Source of the DNA: Verrucomicrobia bacterium UBA740
GTDB taxonomy: Bacteria; Verrucomicrobiota; Kiritimatiellia; RFP12; UBA1067
Length of the DNA stretch: 5,211 nucleotides
NCBI GenBank assembly: GCA_002298665.1
Contig: DBKW01000062.1
Location: 1 to 5,211, forward strand
Direction: 5' to 3'
The notes beneath the pieces are model-generated. The model saw only the letters and a program-made list of their open reading frames with translations. It searched no databases and was not told the origin of the DNA. How positions within the stretch are numbered: position 1 is the first letter of the stretch; every line of letters starts with the position of its first letter. Below, one piece after another: positions 5,175 through 5,211 of the stretch. Both the position numbers and the translations under genes were made by a program.

Positions 5175-5211
5175 GCCGTTCCGGCGCAACGGTATCGCCG
5201 TTCCGGCGCAA
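5175..5211. repeat. Direct repeat of GCCGTTCCGGCGCAA, two copies at the window edge
   Basis: GCCGTTCCGGCGCAA occurs at 5175-5189 and again at 5197-5211, a period of 22 bp with a 7-bp spacer. The second copy ends exactly at the window edge, so the array may continue. Within the unit CCGTT (5176-5180) and AACGG (5188-5192) can pair around a 7-nt loop. The period is not a multiple of three, so the repeat would shift reading frame if it were coding. Confidence 0.6.

Noticed and set aside
5068..5211. Open minus-strand frame from the right edge ending in a TGA that overlaps the proA ATG
   Set aside because: All three minus frames are open over most of this edge, as expected for GC-rich sequence. 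The frame runs through the proA promoter and through a repeat whose period shifts frame, so an upstream gene end is not supported.
1..5211. CRISPR array, insertion sequence, rRNA or riboswitch
   Set aside because: I saw no regularly spaced repeats beyond the two copies at the edge, no transposase-like protein or terminal inverted repeats, and no conserved RNA core on either strand.

Overview
The window is a GC-rich bacterial chromosome segment. All five supported genes lie on the minus strand, so they read from the right edge towards the left. The promoters look like ordinary housekeeping sigma-70-type elements (TTnACA-like, 17 bp, TATAAT/TATACT), and the ribosome binding sites are clear Shine-Dalgarno sequences. 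The organism cannot be fixed from 5 kb. The large secreted FnIII protein, with a PWNGKVDI-type segment, is reminiscent of surface proteins of the PVC group (Kiritimatiellota/Lentisphaerota relatives). That is a recollection and a tentative inference.

Layout from right to left, following transcription. At 5110-5211 there is a short intergenic edge with a duplicated 15-bp motif and the proA promoter. At 5071-3866 is proA (glutamate-5-semialdehyde dehydrogenase, proline biosynthesis). Its stop codon overlaps the start of a 92-residue single-pass membrane coiled-coil protein (3869-3591), a likely two-gene operon. At 3591-3495 is a short spacer holding a promoter overlapped by a perfect 7-bp inverted repeat, a candidate operator. 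It drives a 61-residue cysteine-rich lipoprotein (3494-3309). After a 123-bp gap with no convincing promoter or terminator comes a BI-1/YccA-family seven-helix membrane protein (3185-2466), closed by an excellent intrinsic terminator at 2406-2439. A 210-bp intergenic region then carries a strong extended -10 promoter. It drives a large secreted protein whose start is at 2255 and whose frame stays open to base 1, so at least 751 residues are encoded and the C-terminus lies outside the window.

How they fit together: only proA has a defined metabolic role, and proB and proC are not in the window. The coiled-coil protein is tied to proA by position only. The lipoprotein, the BI-1 protein and the big FnIII protein are all envelope or secreted proteins, but nothing seen here makes them one pathway. 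I found no RNA genes, CRISPR array, insertion sequence or plausible plus-strand gene. The most interesting unexplained structure is the composite repeat in the large secreted protein: FnIII domain, Y-x-x-L-D linker, beta-rich module, then a DTR motif.
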